Shown one piece after another: positions 7,282-13,985 of a DNA stretch of 64,000 bases. Source of the DNA: Actinoplanes ianthinogenes (GTDB lineage: Bacteria; Actinomycetota; Actinomycetes; Mycobacteriales; Micromonosporaceae). The notes below the pieces were generated by a model. That model ran no database searches and was not told where the DNA came from. It worked only from the letters and a program-made list of their open reading frames with translations. Position 1 is the first letter of the stretch. Each line of letters starts with the position of its first letter. The DNA lies in the NCBI RefSeq assembly GCF_018324205.1, contig NZ_AP023356.1:5872001-5936000 (forward strand). The letters are read 5' to 3'. The position numbers and the translations under genes were made by a program.

Positions 7282-8142
7282 ATGGCTACGTCTCGCCCCC
7301 GCTTGACCCCGCCCGAGTCGCTTCATCAGCAGATTGCGCGGAACATTCGCAACGAGATTGAGGCCGGCGTACTTCGTGACGGTCAGGTGTTGCCCTCGAC
7401 GCGCGACCTGGCAGCGCAATGGAACGTAAGCGTCTTCACTATTTCCGAAGCGATGAAGGTCCTCATGGAAGAGGGCCTAGTGGTGAGCCAGTCGAGGTCT
7501 CGGCGAGTTGTCCGCGCCCCAGCTCAACCGGTTCCGCGGTCCGAATATCGGACAGCCGCGCCGCACGTGATTTTCATCGGCGGATTCGCCGGTAGCGGGA
7601 AAACTGAACTAGGCCGAATTCTGGCGCGTCAAACGGGTTGGCCGATGCTCGACAAAGACACGCTCACCAGGCCGGTAGTGGAGGCGGCGCTCGAAGTTCT
7701 CGGCATGTCGCCGAACGATCGAGAATCTGACACGTATCTGGATCTCGTCCGGCCGCGTGAATATGAGGCGCTGCTTGCCGCCACTGACGAAAATGTGGAA
7801 TGCGGCAATAGCGCTATCGTTACTGCGCCATTCCTCCGCGAGTTTGGCGATGCTGCGTGGATTAGCCGGACGAGCGCTCGGCTGTCGAAGTACCGAGCGC
7901 GGGTAACTCTCGTCTGGGTGTTTTGCGACGAACCGACGATGCAGGCATACATCCGGCATCGAGGCGCGGCGAGAGATTCCGCTAAGCTGGCTGACTGGAA
8001 CGGTTACATCGGGCGTATTGGCCTCGATTTCCGTCCGGTGGCACCGTACGAGCTAATCGACAACAGCGCCTCCAGTTCGCCACTCCAGGAGCAGTCGCAA
8101 GAGCTACTGAAGGCAATCCTCGCTAATGAAGCTGGCGAGTGA
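7282..8142 (+). CDS. GntR-type winged-helix regulator fused to a P-loop kinase-like domain
   Basis: 286 aa from the ATG at 7282 (GAGG nine bases upstream); earlier in-frame starts lie in the operator region. Residues 11-78 are a GntR wHTH (SLHQQIARNIRNEIEAGVL, then VLPSTRDLAAQWNVSVFTISEAM). Residues 95-286 are a nucleotide-binding domain with Walker A GFAGSGKT (101-108), a LDKDTLTRP segment like small-molecule or zeta-type kinases, and a WVFCDEP strand. The usual GntR effector domain is thus replaced by a kinase-like one. Its place facing the transfer operon suggests a KorSA-like role, possibly tuned by a nucleotide or metabolite. GC is lower than in the flanks. Confidence 0.75.
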   Translation: MATSRPRLTPPESLHQQIARNIRNEIEAGVLRDGQVLPSTRDLAAQWNVSVFTISEAMKVLMEEGLVVSQSRSRRVVRAPAQPVPRSEYRTAAPHVIFIGGFAGSGKTELGRILARQTGWPMLDKDTLTRPVVEAALEVLGMSPNDRESDTYLDLVRPREYEALLAATDENVECGNSAIVTAPFLREFGDAAWISRTSARLSKYRARVTLVWVFCDEPTMQAYIRHRGAARDSAKLADWNGYIGRIGLDFRPVAPYELIDNSASSSPLQEQSQELLKAILANEAGE

Positions 8143-8148
8143 GCGGTG

Positions 8149-8682
8149 ATGAAAGGTGTAATCCTCTACGGCCCGCCGGCCGCTGGGAAGGACTCGATCA
8201 CTGCCGCGTTGCATGAGATCAATTCGGCCTATCGTCTTTTCCCTCGCATCAAGGTGGGCTCGGGGCGGACGAGCGGCTATCGGATGGCGACGACGGCTGA
8301 GATCGAACACCTACGTGAACGCGGCGAAGTGGTATGGGAAAACGCTCGATACAGTTCTAGCTACATCATCGACCGGTCATTTCTGATCGACCACATAGGT
8401 CGGTCAATAACGGTGGTGCACCTGGGCCAAGTTCCCGCTGTCTCTGAGGTTACGAGGGCTGTGCCAGAAGCCTCCTGGGCGGTCGTATATCTTTGGTGCC
8501 CCCGCGATGTTGCCGCAACCCGCATCCGAGAACGTAATACTGATGATGATGACGAACGTTTGCGTGCCTGGGACGCCACTGAGCCACTTCAAGGCGCGGA
8601 CCTGTTCATCGACACGTCGATAATGTCGATTCAGCAAGCCGCCAGCTTGATTGACGGATTTTGGAAAGGGACGCCTCGTTAG
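8149..8682 (+). CDS. Guanylate-kinase-like P-loop protein
   Basis: 177 aa; ATG at 8149 (a GTG at 8146 is also possible), six bases after the previous stop. Walker A is GPPAAGKDS (8-16). The layout resembles nucleoside monophosphate kinases: a substrate-like RTSGYRMATTAEIEHLRERGEVVWE segment matching the GMP-binding region of guanylate kinases, YLWCPRDVAATRIRER as lid region, and a short C-terminal helix. The family match is by pattern; the substrate is unknown. It forms an operon with the genes on both sides. Base composition is clearly less GC-rich than the chromosome. Confidence 0.7.
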   Translation: MKGVILYGPPAAGKDSITAALHEINSAYRLFPRIKVGSGRTSGYRMATTAEIEHLRERGEVVWENARYSSSYIIDRSFLIDHIGRSITVVHLGQVPAVSEVTRAVPEASWAVVYLWCPRDVAATRIRERNTDDDDERLRAWDATEPLQGADLFIDTSIMSIQQAASLIDGFWKGTPR

Positions 8683-9396
8683 ATGATTGTCTACGTTCCC
8701 GCTTTGACCCCCGGTGCGCCGGGAGTGATCGACACTAGTGCGATCAGGCCATACATCAGCCGAGCGGCCAACACTTGGGTGCACTCATTCCTGTTGTCAG
8801 GCTCCACTACGCGCGGCGACCTGCTATCTGTCAGCGATAGAGGGTCAATTGTCGACATCTGGTTAGAGCAGTTGCCGCCTGAAAGGCTTGTTGCCTGCTG
8901 CTGGAATAATGACGACATAGAGGAAGCGAGTGCCCGAGGTATTAGGCCTATGGCAGTTCTTCAAGGACTTGCAAACAAGGGTGCGGCTTTAGATTTTCTA
9001 TCCTCACTGCCAGCCGATTCTTACATCTATAGCCATCCGATGTACACGCCGACCGTATTTGATTCTGAGCTGGCCGCAATGGCCGCTAAGAACGGCGTGC
9101 TCCCGGCTGGCGGGAAGATTGCAAAAATCGGGCTTCCCGATATCGCGAGCATCAGGCATGCAGCGGGGCCGGAATTTACCCTTCTAGACGGCTCATCACG
9201 CCAGATCGGCAGCCGCATGGAGGCGGGCGCGGCCGGCGTCATCGCGACGCCTCTAAGCCATCTCCCGTCACCGTTCCCGACCGCCGACCTCAGCACCCTT
9301 CAGCCAGTGATCGATGCGTCTCAAGCAACGCTAGACGCCTTGCCGGACCGACCCGCCAGGACGGCTTACCTACGGCGAACGGCGTTCGGCGCTTAG
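8683..9396 (+). CDS. Dihydrodipicolinate-synthase-like aldolase homologue
   Basis: 237 aa; its ATG directly abuts the stop of the kinase gene. The pattern follows the DapA/N-acetylneuraminate lyase family: SGSTTRGDLLS (39-49) in place of GTTGE, a Tyr at 116 in YIYSHP, KIAKIGLPDIASI with K148 where the Schiff-base lysine is expected, and LLDGSSRQIGSRMEAGAAGVI like the late glycine-rich strand. It is shorter than the usual 290-300 aa, so it may be a divergent or specialised member. Two TTA leucine codons occur (codons 61 and 103). It is unlikely to be a lysine-pathway enzyme given its place on a mobile element; the substrate is unknown. Confidence 0.66.
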   Translation: MIVYVPALTPGAPGVIDTSAIRPYISRAANTWVHSFLLSGSTTRGDLLSVSDRGSIVDIWLEQLPPERLVACCWNNDDIEEASARGIRPMAVLQGLANKGAALDFLSSLPADSYIYSHPMYTPTVFDSELAAMAAKNGVLPAGGKIAKIGLPDIASIRHAAGPEFTLLDGSSRQIGSRMEAGAAGVIATPLSHLPSPFPTADLSTLQPVIDASQATLDALPDRPARTAYLRRTAFGA

Positions 9397-9448
9397 CTAG
9401 TCGCCTTCAGCGACCGGCTCGGACGATCAAGAAGCTTCGATCGAGATT

Positions 9449-9477
9449 TGGGAGCGAAGTGGGAGCAGGTTGGGAGC
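9449..9477. repeat. Three TGGGAGC direct repeats beside the attachment site
   Basis: TGGGAGC occurs at 9449-9455, 9460-9466 and 9471-9477, exactly 11 bp apart, about one helical turn. Such phased repeats close to a tRNA attachment core are expected for integrase arm-type or excisionase binding sites. Confidence 0.55.
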
Positions 9478-9580
9478 GGTCAGCGTCGGTAGGCCACCGT
9501 CAGCGGCTCTCATCTGACACGAGAGAGCGCGTCTGAACTGGGCGCACGTACCTCGCGCACGGCATGCCCGGCTTAATGAC

Positions 9581-9630
9581 CTTGGTTGTGGTCCAGGGGG
9601 TCGCGGGTTCGAGTCCCGTCGATCACCCCA
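9581..9630 (+). other. attR: 3' half of tRNA-His (GTG)
   Basis: The anticodon arm with loop TTGTGGT, the T arm GCGGG-TTCGAGT-CCCGT, the acceptor strand CGATCAC and CCCA are all present. The C at position 73 and the GTG anticodon mark it as tRNA-His. No D arm or 5' acceptor strand lies upstream, so this is a fragment. It is the expected product of integration into the 3' end of tRNA-His, with the reconstituted full gene at the other end of the element. Confidence 0.82.
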
Positions 9631-9637
9631 TGTAACG

Positions 9638-9665
9638 AAAGGCTCGGTCTTCGGACCGGGCCTTT
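9638..9665 (+). terminator. UUCG-loop terminator of the interrupted tRNA-His locus
   Basis: A 12-bp stem, AAAGGCTCGGTC / GACCGGGCCTTT, closes a TTCG tetraloop and runs into a T tract. It directly follows the tRNA fragment and represents the original chromosomal downstream flank of the tRNA gene. Confidence 0.85.
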
Positions 9666-9778
9666 TTCGTACGCTGCGGCGGCGCTCAAAATACTTTCGG
9701 GCAGCGCGCAACCTTTCCGGCCTCCGGGGCCACTGGGGATGTGATCAACCTTCATCCCTTCCCCCGGGAGTTCCCCTG

Positions 9779-10981
9779 ATGCTCGCGAAGCGTTTCGTCG
9801 TCCCGTTCGCGGTGGCGACGCTCGGCACCGGCGCCGCGGTATTCGGCGTTCTGCACGCGGATGCCGCCGAGGCCGCGACGTGTGCCGTCACCTACACCGT
9901 CACCAGCCAGTGGAACAGCGGCTTCACCGGTGACGTGAAGGTGCGCAACACCGGGTCGTCGGTGGTCGACGGGTGGACGCTCGGGTTCGCGTTCCCGTCC
10001 GGGCAGACGCTCGCGTCGGGGTGGAACGGCACCTGGACCCAGAGTGGCACGAGGGTCACGGTGACCGACGCGGGGTGGAACAAGAGCATCGCGGCCGGGG
10101 GAACGGTGGCGGTGGGGTTCACCGGGGCGTGGAGTGGGAGCAACGCGGTGCCGAGCGCGTTCACCCTGAACGGGGTGACCTGCGGGGCGACCGCCACCGC
10201 CACGACGTCCCCGGCGGTGACCAGGACCGCGACCGCGACGCCCACCGCGACCAAGACCGCGACCGCGACGCCCAGCGCGACGGTCACCAAGGGCGCCGAG
10301 AACTGCACCGATTACGCCGCCCTCCTCCGCGGCAAGTACTGGATCAACAACAACGTCTGGGGCAAGGCGGACGGCACCGGCTCCCAGTGCGTCTGGGAGA
10401 ACGGCCTCACCGGCGACAACCTCAGCTGGGGCACCAGCTGGACCTGGTCCGGCGACCCCACCAAGGTCAAGTCCTACGCCGGCGCGGTCCTCGGCTGGCA
10501 CTGGGGCTGGAAGGCCACCGGCACCGGCCTGCCGATCCCGCTCAGCGCCGGTAAGAACGTCCGGACCAGCTGGAACTTCGCCGTCACCGCGAAGACCGCC
10601 ACCATCATGAACGTCTCCTACGACCTCTGGCTGCACTCCACCGGCACCGCCGACTGGCAGGACCAGCCCACCGACGAGGTCATGGTCTGGCTCTACAGGT
10701 CCGGCGGCGCCGGCCCGGTCGGCACCAAGCAGGCGACCGTCACGGTCGGCGGGACGACCTGGGACCTCTACAAGGGCGACATCGGCTGGACCGTGTACTC
10801 GTTCGTGCGTACCTCGAACACCACCTCGGCCGACCTGAACCTGACCGACTTCACCGACCACCTGGCAGGGCGGGGATGGCTCGACAAGACCAAGTATCTG
10901 TCCAGCGTGCAGGCCGGAACCGAGGTCTTCACCGGCTCGGGACGACTCGACACCAGCGCGTACTCGGTGAAGATCAGCTGA
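9779..10981 (+). CDS. Secreted CBM2-GH12 endoglucanase/xyloglucanase
   Basis: 400 aa, ATG at 9779 with GGGAG upstream. A signal peptide (to about 33, ending AEA) leads into a CBM2 cellulose-binding module (34-140: YTVTSQWNSGFTGDVKV, WNGTWTQSGTRVTV). A Thr/Ala/Pro linker (140-178) follows, then a GH12 domain (179-400). GH12 catalytic signatures are DEVMVWL with nucleophile E300 and GTEVFTG with acid/base E382. It should cut beta-1,4-glucan backbones (cellulose, mixed-linkage glucan or xyloglucan) outside the cell. It is the first gene right of the element and lies 41 bp upstream of a sigma factor gene. Confidence 0.93.
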   Translation: MLAKRFVVPFAVATLGTGAAVFGVLHADAAEAATCAVTYTVTSQWNSGFTGDVKVRNTGSSVVDGWTLGFAFPSGQTLASGWNGTWTQSGTRVTVTDAGWNKSIAAGGTVAVGFTGAWSGSNAVPSAFTLNGVTCGATATATTSPAVTRTATATPTATKTATATPSATVTKGAENCTDYAALLRGKYWINNNVWGKADGTGSQCVWENGLTGDNLSWGTSWTWSGDPTKVKSYAGAVLGWHWGWKATGTGLPIPLSAGKNVRTSWNFAVTAKTATIMNVSYDLWLHSTGTADWQDQPTDEVMVWLYRSGGAGPVGTKQATVTVGGTTWDLYKGDIGWTVYSFVRTSNTTSADLNLTDFTDHLAGRGWLDKTKYLSSVQAGTEVFTGSGRLDTSAYSVKIS

Positions 10982-11022
10982 ACCGGTCCGCCTGCGGACC
11001 CGCCACGGTCAGGAAGAGCCGC

Positions 11023-11550
11023 GTGCCGGAGGACGACGCCGAACGCGCCTTCAGGCGCTTCTTCGACGAACACCACACCGACCTGTCGCGCCTCGCGTAC
11101 CTCGTCACCGGCGAGACGCAGGTCGCCGACGATCTGGCGTCGGACGCGTTCGTCGAGGTCTGGCGGCACTGGGAGCGGGTGTGCGCGGCGGACAGCCCGA
11201 TCGCGTACGCCCGCGGCATCGTGACCAACCTGGCCCGTCAGTGGATCAAGAAGCAGACCCGGGAACGAGCCGGCCTGCTCCGCCTCGGCCTGCTGCGCCG
11301 CGAGCGCGGCGGGGAGACCGACACCCCGGCGATCCTGGACGTGCGGGCGGCGCTGCGGCGTCTCCCGCTGCGCCGCCGGGAGTGCGTGATCCTCCGGTAC
11401 GCCTTCGACGTGCCGGAGAAGGAGGTCGCCGAGATCCTCGGGATCTCGGTCGGCGCGGTGAAGAGTCACACGTCGCGGGGCGCCGCGCAGTTGAGCGAGT
11501 TCCTGCGGGAGATGCCGCTGACGACGGGAGGAGGTCACCATGGTCGATGA
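11023..11550 (+). CDS. SigE-family ECF RNA polymerase sigma factor
   Basis: 175 aa from the GTG at 11023, with AGGAAG ahead of it. Region 2 (FRRFFDEHHTDLSRLAYLVTG, then DDLASDAFVEVWRHW) and region 4 (LRRLPLRRRECVILRYAFDVPEKEVAEILGISVGAVKSHTSRG) are intact. The SigE-type actinomycete subgroup typically directs envelope or secreted-enzyme genes. Its last 11 bases overlap the next gene, a single-pass membrane protein, the usual sigma/regulator pairing. No anti-sigma HXXXC zinc motif is visible in the partner. Confidence 0.9.
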   Translation: MPEDDAERAFRRFFDEHHTDLSRLAYLVTGETQVADDLASDAFVEVWRHWERVCAADSPIAYARGIVTNLARQWIKKQTRERAGLLRLGLLRRERGGETDTPAILDVRAALRRLPLRRRECVILRYAFDVPEKEVAEILGISVGAVKSHTSRGAAQLSEFLREMPLTTGGGHHGR

Positions 11551-12334
11551 CCTGGGCGCGGTGCTGCGCCAGGAGGCCGAGCGGCACGTGCCGGACGGCG
11601 AGGCGATGTTCGATCGGATCAATCGGCAGCGGTTCGCGGCCGCGCCGGTCCGGGCGTCGCGCCCTTTCCTCCGGCTCACCGGCTTCCGCCCGGTCGCCGC
11701 GGCCGCCTCGGTGGTGGCCACCCTGGTCGCCGGGTTCACCGGGATGCGGATCCTGACCGCTGACGAACCGGACCGGACGCCGACCGCGACGACCGGCACC
11801 GCCTCGGTGGCGCCGACCACCCGGCCGCCGCTGCCGACCGGCATCCCGTCGTCCCCGGCCGGGAAGCCGAAGCACACCGGCGGCACGGCCACACCGCACG
11901 CCGGGCGAACCACCGCCACCCCGGCGACGCCGAGTCACCAGCCGATCTCCGGGTTCGTCAGCACCACCGGAGTGATCAACTCACACTCCACCCCGACCTG
12001 GGCGCAGAGCGACGTGACCCTCACCGCGGCGAAGCAGGTGACCGCGCTGGACCTGGCGATCAGCGTGGCCCGCACCGACGGCCTGCGCAGCACCGGCAGG
12101 TGGAGCACGATCCCCGCCGAGATGATGACGATCACGGTCACCGAGGAGAAGGACGCGCTGATCTATCGGTTCACCCTGAGACCGGGCGGCACCCTCGCCG
12201 CCGGCAGCTACGTCTTCGCCGCCCAGTACGAGCACGCCTCCGGGAAACGGGCCCTCGGCGCCGACCTGTATGGCGCGTTCGTCTCGGCAGGAGACCAGAA
12301 AGTGGAGGTCACGGGGGCCTTCACAGCGAGCTGA
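11540..12334 (+). CDS. Membrane-anchored partner of the SigE-type sigma factor
   Basis: 264 aa, ATG at 11540, overlapping the sigma gene by 11 bp. Residues 1-50 are cytoplasmic (DDLGAVLRQEAERHVPDGEAMFDRI, common in SigE-linked proteins), a membrane segment spans about 51-72, a Thr/Pro linker runs to about 140, and an extracellular beta-rich domain follows. Position and topology suggest a regulator or sensor of the sigma factor, though the cytoplasmic part lacks a recognisable zinc anti-sigma domain. Confidence 0.75.
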   Translation: MVDDLGAVLRQEAERHVPDGEAMFDRINRQRFAAAPVRASRPFLRLTGFRPVAAAASVVATLVAGFTGMRILTADEPDRTPTATTGTASVAPTTRPPLPTGIPSSPAGKPKHTGGTATPHAGRTTATPATPSHQPISGFVSTTGVINSHSTPTWAQSDVTLTAAKQVTALDLAISVARTDGLRSTGRWSTIPAEMMTITVTEEKDALIYRFTLRPGGTLAAGSYVFAAQYEHASGKRALGADLYGAFVSAGDQKVEVTGAFTAS

Positions 12335-12376
12335 GCCGGATTCCCCCGTCCCCGACCGGCTGTCGCTCGCATCCCC

Positions 12377-12412
12377 CGGCCGGGCCCGATCCCCACGGAT
12401 CGGGCCCGGCCG
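12377..12412 (+). terminator. Strong hairpin after the sigma factor operon
   Basis: A perfect 16-bp stem, CGGCCGGGCCCGATCC (12377-12392) with its complement at 12397-12412, closes a CCAC loop. There is no T tract. It starts 43 bp after the stop of the membrane partner gene and is the likely transcription end. Confidence 0.75.
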
Positions 12413-12421
12413 CATTCCGGC

Positions 12422-12780
12422 CCGCTGATCAGTCCCGGTCTGCGTTCCCGAGGCGCATTCCCGATCCGCTGATCAGTCCCAGTCTGTGTTCCCGAGGCGC
12501 ACTCCCGGTCCGGTCCGCGTCCCGACGCGTCTCCCGCGCCGCTGCTCGGCCTCGGTTCGCATTCGGGGCCGGTTCCTGCGCCGCTGCTCGGTCTCGGTTC
12601 GCCTTCGGGGCCCGGTTCCTGCGCCGCTGCTCGGTCTCGGTTCGCCTTCGGGGCCCGGTTCCTGCGCCGCTGCTCGGTCTCGGTTCGCCTTCGGGGCCCG
12701 GTTCCTGCGCCGCTGCTCGGTCTCGGTCCGCCTTCCGGGCCGGTCCCAGGACCGCTGCTCAGGTCTCGGTCCGCTGGCCT
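12422..12780. repeat. 43-44 bp tandem repeat array
   Basis: Two diverged 44-bp units (12422-12509, each starting CGCTGATCAGTCCC) are followed, after an interrupted stretch, by near-identical 43-bp units at 12579-12621, 12622-12664 and 12665-12707, a 42-bp variant at 12537-12578, and two decaying copies to about 12780. The core reads CGCCGCTGCTCGGTCTCGG followed by TTCGCCTTCGGGG. 43 is not a multiple of three and no supported gene crosses it, so it is an intergenic minisatellite. The rest of 12335-12822 holds only the hairpin. Confidence 0.85.
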
Positions 12781-12822
12781 TGCCGACCGCCGCTTTACGG
12801 TACGACCGCAGCCCCCGTGCGA

Positions 12823-13299
12823 TCAGTCCGCCATATCGAAGCCGCTGTCCGCACAAACCTGCGCCATGTCGGCGGCGGCCGCGCTGACCGCCGCGACCGC
12901 GTCCGGCTCACCCTGGGCGCCGCGCGAGGCCAGAGCCGTCCGGTACGCCTGCGCCAACCGTGCCGCGGCGTCCGCGACCGGGGCGTCGGCCGTCCCGCTG
13001 ACGTCCACGATCCCCTGGACCACCCCCGGCCGCATCAGCGAAGCTTCCCGGATCGCCCGGGCCAGGGCCCGGCAGGTGAGCAGCCCCGGCGGATCGTCCA
13101 CCGCCGCCGACGACCCCGGCGCGACAGACTCGCTCGGGTCGCCCGGCGCCCCTCCCGTGGCCGCGCTCGGGTCACTCGGCGCGGGTCCGGCGACGCTCGG
13201 GCGGGCCGATGTCTCCGGTGTCCCGGGTTTCGTGGCCGAGCCGCAGCCGGTGAGGCCAGCAATCACAACCAGCGCGACAAAGCGCCCAAATCGTGCCAT
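12823..13299 (-). CDS. Small lipoprotein of unknown function
   Basis: 158 aa, ATG at 13299. An N-terminal signal ends in the lipobox LTGC (Cys19), followed by a Pro/Ser/Ala-rich stretch to about 75 and a helical domain with two cysteines (LLTCRALARAI and MAQVCADSG) that could form a disulphide. Likely anchored to the outer face of the membrane. No family recognised. The tandem repeat array begins just past its 3' end. Confidence 0.7.
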   Translation of the reverse strand: MARFGRFVALVVIAGLTGCGSATKPGTPETSARPSVAGPAPSDPSAATGGAPGDPSESVAPGSSAAVDDPPGLLTCRALARAIREASLMRPGVVQGIVDVSGTADAPVADAAARLAQAYRTALASRGAQGEPDAVAAVSAAAADMAQVCADSGFDMAD

Positions 13300-13375
13300 C
13301 CCTTAACGCTACGGCCCGATGCCGGGCTGCGCGATCAGGAGAGCGGAAGGCGGTGGAGGCGCCGCCCGGGATGGG

Positions 13376-13828
13376 TCACGGGGGAGTCGGCGGGGTGGTG
13401 AGGGAGCGGACGAAGCGGCGCGCTCGTTCGTGGGTGTCGGTGTAGCCGAGAGTTTCGTAGAAACGGTGGGCCGAGTGGCGCTGCCGGCCGCTGGTGACCT
13501 CCATGAACAGGCAGCCGGCCGCCCGGGCCCGCTCCTCGGCCGCCGCCATCAGGGCCCGGCCCACGCCGCGCTTGCGGTTCTCCGCGTCCACCACGAGCGC
13601 CACCAGCCGGGCGAACTTCCCGGTCACCTCGATGATCGGTGTGACGTGCAGGGCCGCCACCCCGGCCAGCATGCCGTCGTCGTCCGCGCCGATCAGGAAG
13701 CTGGCCGGGTCGTCCAGCCAGTAGCCGAGGCGGTGCCGGACGTCCCGCAGGCTCGACGGGTAGCCGAGCTGGTCGAGCAGGGCCGCCAGCCGCGGCGCGT
13801 CACCCTGGTGGATCGGGCGGATGTGCAC
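13376..13828 (-). CDS. GNAT-family N-acetyltransferase
   Basis: 150 aa. It has a typical GNAT order: MHIRPIHQGDAPRLAALL (beta1-alpha1), the core strand GKFARLVALVVDAENRKRGVGRALM with the acetyl-CoA pyrophosphate loop RKRGVG, and RFYETLGY near the end. It should transfer an acetyl group from acetyl-CoA to a small molecule or protein amine; the acceptor is not predictable. It appears monocistronic. Confidence 0.88.
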   Translation of the reverse strand: MHIRPIHQGDAPRLAALLDQLGYPSSLRDVRHRLGYWLDDPASFLIGADDDGMLAGVAALHVTPIIEVTGKFARLVALVVDAENRKRGVGRALMAAAEERARAAGCLFMEVTSGRQRHSAHRFYETLGYTDTHERARRFVRSLTTPPTPP

Positions 13829-13930
13829 ACGCAGAACGTTACGACCGCCACCGCACGCCGTCCCCGGAACGCGATCACCACTCGTGGGGCTGGTGGGTGC
13901 GGCTCCGGGCGTACCGAAAGAGAACGAACG

Positions 13931-13956
13931 CGGGCCCGGTCCGAAGACCGGGCCCG
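13931..13956 (-). terminator. Terminator downstream of the first L,D-transpeptidase gene
   Basis: A perfect 11-bp stem, CGGGCCCGGTC / GACCGGGCCCG, closes a CGAA loop. It lies 30 bp past the stop at 13986, and a T-richer stretch follows on the minus strand. Confidence 0.75.
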
Positions 13957-13985
13957 TGCCGAAGCGGGGGTTGACGACCGTCAGC

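Larger units (their letters stand above)
1..9630. mobile_element. Right part of an integrated AICE-type conjugative element
   Basis: Seen: a run of overlapping minus-strand genes that includes a primase/polymerase replication protein and an FtsK/TraB-like translocase, a divergent GntR-type regulator, arm-like direct repeats and, at the right edge, a tRNA-His 3' half without its 5' half but followed by a normal tRNA terminator. This set and order is typical of actinomycete integrative and conjugative elements, which integrate into tRNA 3' ends. The left part, with integrase, excisionase and the intact tRNA, lies outside the window. Confidence 0.88.

Noticed and set aside
8683..9396. DapA-like gene as a lysine biosynthesis enzyme
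   Set aside because: Too short, diverged in the GTTGE motif and mobile-element borne; a core pathway role is unlikely.
9449..9477. TGGGAGC repeats as CebR half-sites controlling GH12
   Set aside because: They are direct, not inverted, phased at 11 bp, and lie inside the mobile element beside the attachment site; arm-type sites explain them better.
1..9630. Integrase or excisionase gene inside the visible part of the element
   Set aside because: No tyrosine- or serine-recombinase motif seen in any frame; the gene must lie to the left.
9427..9755. Minus-strand frames over the tRNA-His fragment (VIDGTRTRDPLDHNQ-type peptide)
   Set aside because: This peptide is the familiar antisense translation of a tRNA 3' end, often mis-annotated. 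No independent gene evidence.
9779..10981. GH12 gene as element cargo
   Set aside because: It lies to the right of the tRNA fragment and its terminator, so outside the element, and its GC matches the chromosome.
12537..12780. CRISPR array
   Set aside because: The repeats are directly tandem with no unique spacers, and no cas gene is present.
12100..13401. A 433-codon plus-strand frame over the tandem repeats
   Set aside because: It runs out of phase through the sigma partner gene, crosses a strong terminator and reads the 43-bp repeat in changing frames; composition is almost only Arg/Pro/Ala/Ser.
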